Shown: piece by piece, positions 61,531-63,768 of the stretch
How positions within the stretch are numbered: the first letter of the stretch is position 1
Layout: the number at the start of each line of letters is the position of its first letter
Source: Klebsiella pneumoniae
GTDB lineage: Bacteria; Myxococcota_A; UBA796; GCA-2862545
Direction of reading: 5' to 3'
Length of the DNA stretch: 63,768 bases
Assembly: GCA_945861065.1 (NCBI GenBank)
Contig: CAMASI010000013.1
Coordinates: 1-63,768, forward strand
Position numbers and translations under genes: made by a program
Notes under the pieces: generated by a model
What the model saw: the letters and a program-made list of their open reading frames with translations, nothing else
Told to the model about the DNA's origin: nothing
Database searches by the model: none

Positions 61531-63171
61531 TTGGACACGGTGCACGGCGCGACTGCCGGGCTCAAGTCCGACCAGCAGCGACGGCTCAAAGCGTTGTACC
61601 GTCGCCGCGGCGGTCGAAAGGAACTGCTCTCGCTACCGCTCGCCAAGGCACTGGCGGAGGTCACCCGAGACGTCGGTCGTCGCATCGGGGTCTTGATCGA
61701 CCGGGCGGGAGCGGTCGCCTACGTCGTTGTGGGCGACGCACACCGGGTTCAGCTTCCCGACCTAGGGCCACGCCGAGCGGGGGCGGCAAGGTTTCGCGGC
61801 CTACGCCTCATCCTCACCGGTACCAGGCCGGGCGGTCTCACGGAAGAAGACCTCACCGACCTCGTCTTGCTCCAGCTCGACGCAGTGGTGAGCTTGCTTG
61901 TCGGCGTCGACGGTGTGCAGATGGACGTGCATTGGGCGCACCTGTTGCCACCCGAACCCGGGGGCGCTCGTTGGGCCATCGAACACAAACGGTTCGTGCA
62001 CGAGGTCGACGTCGATTTTGGCGTGTTCATCCGCGACTTGGAGGGGCAGTACGCGCGACATCCCGCGCTCCGAACCGTTGGAACCCAAGAATCGGCCATT
62101 CTGCTGGGACTGACGCTGGGTGACGCCACCCGGGCGCGCAGATCTTTGGCGGAGTTGTCCCGCCTCGCCGTCGCGGCGGGCCTCAACGTCGTGGACGCGG
62201 CCTTACAAGTTCGCAAAGCGCTCGATCCGCGAACCTGTATTGGACGAGGGAAATTGCAGGAGCTGCTGGTCCGGTCCATGCACCTCGGCGCCGGCGTGCT
62301 CGTCTTCGACCGCGAACTCTCCCCATCCCAGTTACGAAATATCGCCGAGACGACGGACCTTAAGGTATTGGACCGTACGCAACTCATCTTGGACCTGTTC
62401 GCCAAACGAGCGACCACCCGAGATGGACGGATGCAGGTTGAACTCGCGCAACTTCGCTATCGGATGCCCCGTCTTGCCATCATGCCCACGGCGATGTCCC
62501 GACTCACCGGGGGTGTTGGAGGCCGAGGCCCTGGGGAAACACGCTTGGAGATCAACAAACGACGTGCCCAGGAACGCGCGGATCGCTTGGCGCGCGAGCT
62601 CGCAGCCCGCGCAGCTGGCCGTGCCGTGCGTCGCGCGAGGCGAAAACGGGCGGGCCTGCCCATCGTGAGCCTTGTCGGCTACACCAACGCGGGGAAGAGC
62701 ACGTTGCTCAACACGTTGACCGGATCTCATGTGCATGTGGCCGACGCCTTGTTCGCCACCCTCGACACCACGAGCCGCCGTTTGCGTTTTCCTCAAGAAC
62801 GGGAAATTCTGGTGACGGATACGGTCGGGTTCATCGAGGACCTGCCTGCCACGCTGGTCGCAGCCTTCCGCTCTACGCTTGAGGAACTTGACGAGGCGGA
62901 TCTGCTTGTCCATGTTGTCGATGCGGCAGATCCGGAAGCAGAGCGCCACATCGTCGCGGTGTTGGACGTGCTCGAAGGACTCGGACTCGCGAACACGCCC
63001 TTGTTGCGCGTATGGAACAAGTCGGACTGCATAGCGGCGTCCGCGCTCGCTGAACGCCTTGGCAGTTGGGGCGGTGTGGCGACATCGGCGTTGACCGGGG
63101 CAGGAATGGACCGGCTGCTCGACGCCGTCGAACGCAGGCTCTTCAGTGCGCGTCTTGAGGGCACGACATGA
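61531..63171 (+). CDS. hflX: Ribosome-associated GTPase HflX, long form
   Basis: The protein has 546 residues. HflX binds stalled 70S or free 50S ribosomes and splits or rescues them. G1 is VGYTNAGKSTLLNTL (about 383-397), G3 VTDTVGF and G4 NKSD. The glycine-rich segment GVGGRGPGETRLE is HflX-specific. The first 185 residues (including IGVLIDRAGAVAYVVVGDAH) are an extension seen in long HflX of many Deltaproteobacteria and Firmicutes. Either TTG 61531 or the in-frame GTG 61540 could be the start. Stop overlaps the next gene by ATGA. Confidence 0.92.
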   Translation: MDTVHGATAGLKSDQQRRLKALYRRRGGRKELLSLPLAKALAEVTRDVGRRIGVLIDRAGAVAYVVVGDAHRVQLPDLGPRRAGAARFRGLRLILTGTRPGGLTEEDLTDLVLLQLDAVVSLLVGVDGVQMDVHWAHLLPPEPGGARWAIEHKRFVHEVDVDFGVFIRDLEGQYARHPALRTVGTQESAILLGLTLGDATRARRSLAELSRLAVAAGLNVVDAALQVRKALDPRTCIGRGKLQELLVRSMHLGAGVLVFDRELSPSQLRNIAETTDLKVLDRTQLILDLFAKRATTRDGRMQVELAQLRYRMPRLAIMPTAMSRLTGGVGGRGPGETRLEINKRRAQERADRLARELAARAAGRAVRRARRKRAGLPIVSLVGYTNAGKSTLLNTLTGSHVHVADALFATLDTTSRRLRFPQEREILVTDTVGFIEDLPATLVAAFRSTLEELDEADLLVHVVDAADPEAERHIVAVLDVLEGLGLANTPLLRVWNKSDCIAASALAERLGSWGGVATSALTGAGMDRLLDAVERRLFSARLEGTT

Positions 63172-63611
63172 TCTTGTGGTTCGCCGCGTGTATCCACTCG
63201 GGATCGGCGGCCGACACCGGCGCAGACCCTGTCGGCGGCGTTCCTACGGTCGAATCGTTCGAGGTCCGTTGTGATTCAGACGACGCAAAATGGCGGATCG
63301 ACGCCGTTGCGTCCGCCCTGACGCTCGGCGCCACCACAGTGTGGACCGTGGACGGCTTGTACGTCGAAGTCCACGAAGTGCCCGTGTCGTCGAGCCGCGA
63401 AGACGGAACCGAAGATGTGCTCGTGCTCGAACTCGACATCGAAGCGGACTTCCGAGAGGTCAAACCCGGCAAGAGCACGGGTTTCACCTGTTTGTCTGGC
63501 GTCGCCATTGGGCTCGCCTTGCGCGACGTCAACAATGACGTTGTGGACTGTGCGTTCGAGGGTGACGGCGCATTGTTGGCGGGGGTAAAGGGGGCGCCAA
63601 GCTGTCCGTGA
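63168..63611 (+). CDS. Small lipoprotein, unknown
   Basis: The protein has 147 residues and starts MILWFAACIHSG with Cys8 as the lipid site. The rest is acidic with four Cys, and looks like a small beta-barrel. The family was not recognised. It is coupled to hflX by an ATGA overlap, which may only reflect gene packing. Its stop codon lies 9 bases before the right-hand terminal repeat element. Confidence 0.7.
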   Translation: MILWFAACIHSGSAADTGADPVGGVPTVESFEVRCDSDDAKWRIDAVASALTLGATTVWTVDGLYVEVHEVPVSSSREDGTEDVLVLELDIEADFREVKPGKSTGFTCLSGVAIGLALRDVNNDVVDCAFEGDGALLAGVKGAPSCP

Positions 63612-63643
63612 GCTACAGCGGGGCGCGATCCCCACAAGCCGGG

Positions 63644-63694
63644 CCCGGCCCGCTCCCGGTCCCGCTCCCGGTCCCGCTCCCGACCCCCGCTCCC
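63644..63694 (-). repeat. G3N3 hexamer array, right copy
   Basis: On the minus strand nine runs of G are separated by AGC, ACC and one TC, in the same order as the left array apart from two missing units. It lies 19 bases after the stop of the four-helix-bundle fragment. The shared imperfect unit GGGGGTC shows common descent with the left copy. Confidence 0.9.
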
Positions 63695-63713
63695 GGCGTC
63701 GCCCCTGGAAGCG

Positions 63714-63768
63714 TCAGCGATCATTCTGGAGCTTCTTCGCCAAGGCTACGAGCATCGCCACGACGCGA
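63714..63768 (-). CDS. Four-helix-bundle protein (S23/bIVP-like), C-terminal fragment, second copy
   Basis: Seventeen codons plus the stop (TGA at 63714-63716 on the minus strand) are visible, reading RVVAMLVALAKKLQNDR. DNA is identical to bases 53-107. The gene runs into the end of the window, with its start outside. It converges on the small lipoprotein gene, mirroring the left copy, which converges on greB. Confidence 0.6.
   Translation of the reverse strand, partial: RVVAMLVALAKKLQNDR

Larger units (their letters stand above)
63621..63768 (-). repeat. Right copy of the terminal inverted repeat element
   Basis: This segment is the reverse complement of 53-212, minus two hexamers. It lies between the lipoprotein stop at 63611 and the end of the window. 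The element ends with GGGCGCGATCCC (63621-63632 on the plus strand), directly followed towards the gene by CGCTGTAGC (minus-strand reading) with no heptamers. Confidence 0.95.

Noticed and set aside
1..63768. tRNA, rRNA, insertion sequence, integrase or prophage genes
   Set aside because: None recognised on either strand. The only mobile-looking unit is the terminal four-helix-bundle element.

Overview
The window is GC-rich, gene-dense bacterial DNA. It has no rRNA, tRNA or CRISPR array, and no gene-free stretch longer than about 220 bases. Gene content points to a Myxococcota-like (former Deltaproteobacteria) predator or saprophyte lineage, by inference from protein families only. The clues are many cell-surface lipoproteins, MopE-type Asp-rich repeats, a C-terminal anchor resembling MYXO-CTERM, a Hanks-type kinase with a PEGA tail, an FHA-AAA regulator, a Sel1-like protein, a long-form HflX and a tandem UvrA. 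Both ends lie inside the same repeat, so the window looks like a whole assembly contig that stopped in a multicopy element.

Ends. Bases 1-323 and 63621-63768 are two copies of one element in inverted orientation. Each has the 3' end of a four-helix-bundle (S23/bIVP/Avd-like) gene, then an array of GGGAGC/GGGACC hexamers. The left copy continues into about 16 perfect copies of the heptamer ATGGCTA. Each element tail stops 4-9 bp from the stop codon of a convergent chromosomal gene. This is the most unusual feature of the window.

Main body, left to right. 328-2821 (-): greB with an FG-GAP protein and a lipoprotein. 2908-6251 (+): a Pro/Ala-rich membrane protein and a trypsin-like protease. 6253-8058 (-): a PhoD-like lipoprotein. 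8118-16284 (+): MBL hydrolase, MopE/beta-helix lipoprotein, LD-carboxypeptidase, pyruvate kinase, threonine aldolase and an NHL-type lipoprotein. 16300-20647 (-): N-formylglutamate amidohydrolase, orphan N6-adenine methyltransferase, YgfZ, a small membrane protein and a sigma-70 factor. 20870-22341 (+): exbB, exbD and a ftsB-like gene. 22259-24720 (-): xseA and a sulfatase-like membrane protein. 24778-28426 (+): M28 peptidase, a Lys-rich exported protein and prfC. 28434-36841 (-): lipoprotein, tandem UvrA, GYF_2 protein and ApbE. 36865-39389 (+): RNase HII and a c-type cytochrome lipoprotein. 39401-42415 (-): a PHP-domain lipoprotein. 42460-47540 (+): porin, EEP-family lipoprotein, Ser/Thr kinase and its partner. 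47537-56357 (-): an eight-gene operon with Sel1-like protein, two flotillins, NfeD-like protein, DUF423, GalU, a zinc-ribbon/TerB-like protein and an unknown. 56395-58272 (+): FHA/AAA regulator. 58276-58977 (-): MORN-type lipoprotein. 59080-63611 (+): a multidomain beta-oxidation enzyme, HflX and a small lipoprotein.

How the genes work together. Genes are packed in operons with ATGA, GTGA or TGATG overlaps that suggest translational coupling, and convergent pairs are separated by 0-15 bp. Housekeeping functions (transcript cleavage, translation termination, excision repair, ribosome rescue, pyruvate kinase) are interleaved with secreted or surface hydrolases and binding proteins. A surface phosphoester-scavenging theme (PhoD-like, PHP, EEP, porin) and a membrane-domain operon (flotillins plus NfeD) next to an FHA regulator, with a Ser/Thr kinase nearby, are the clearest functional groupings.
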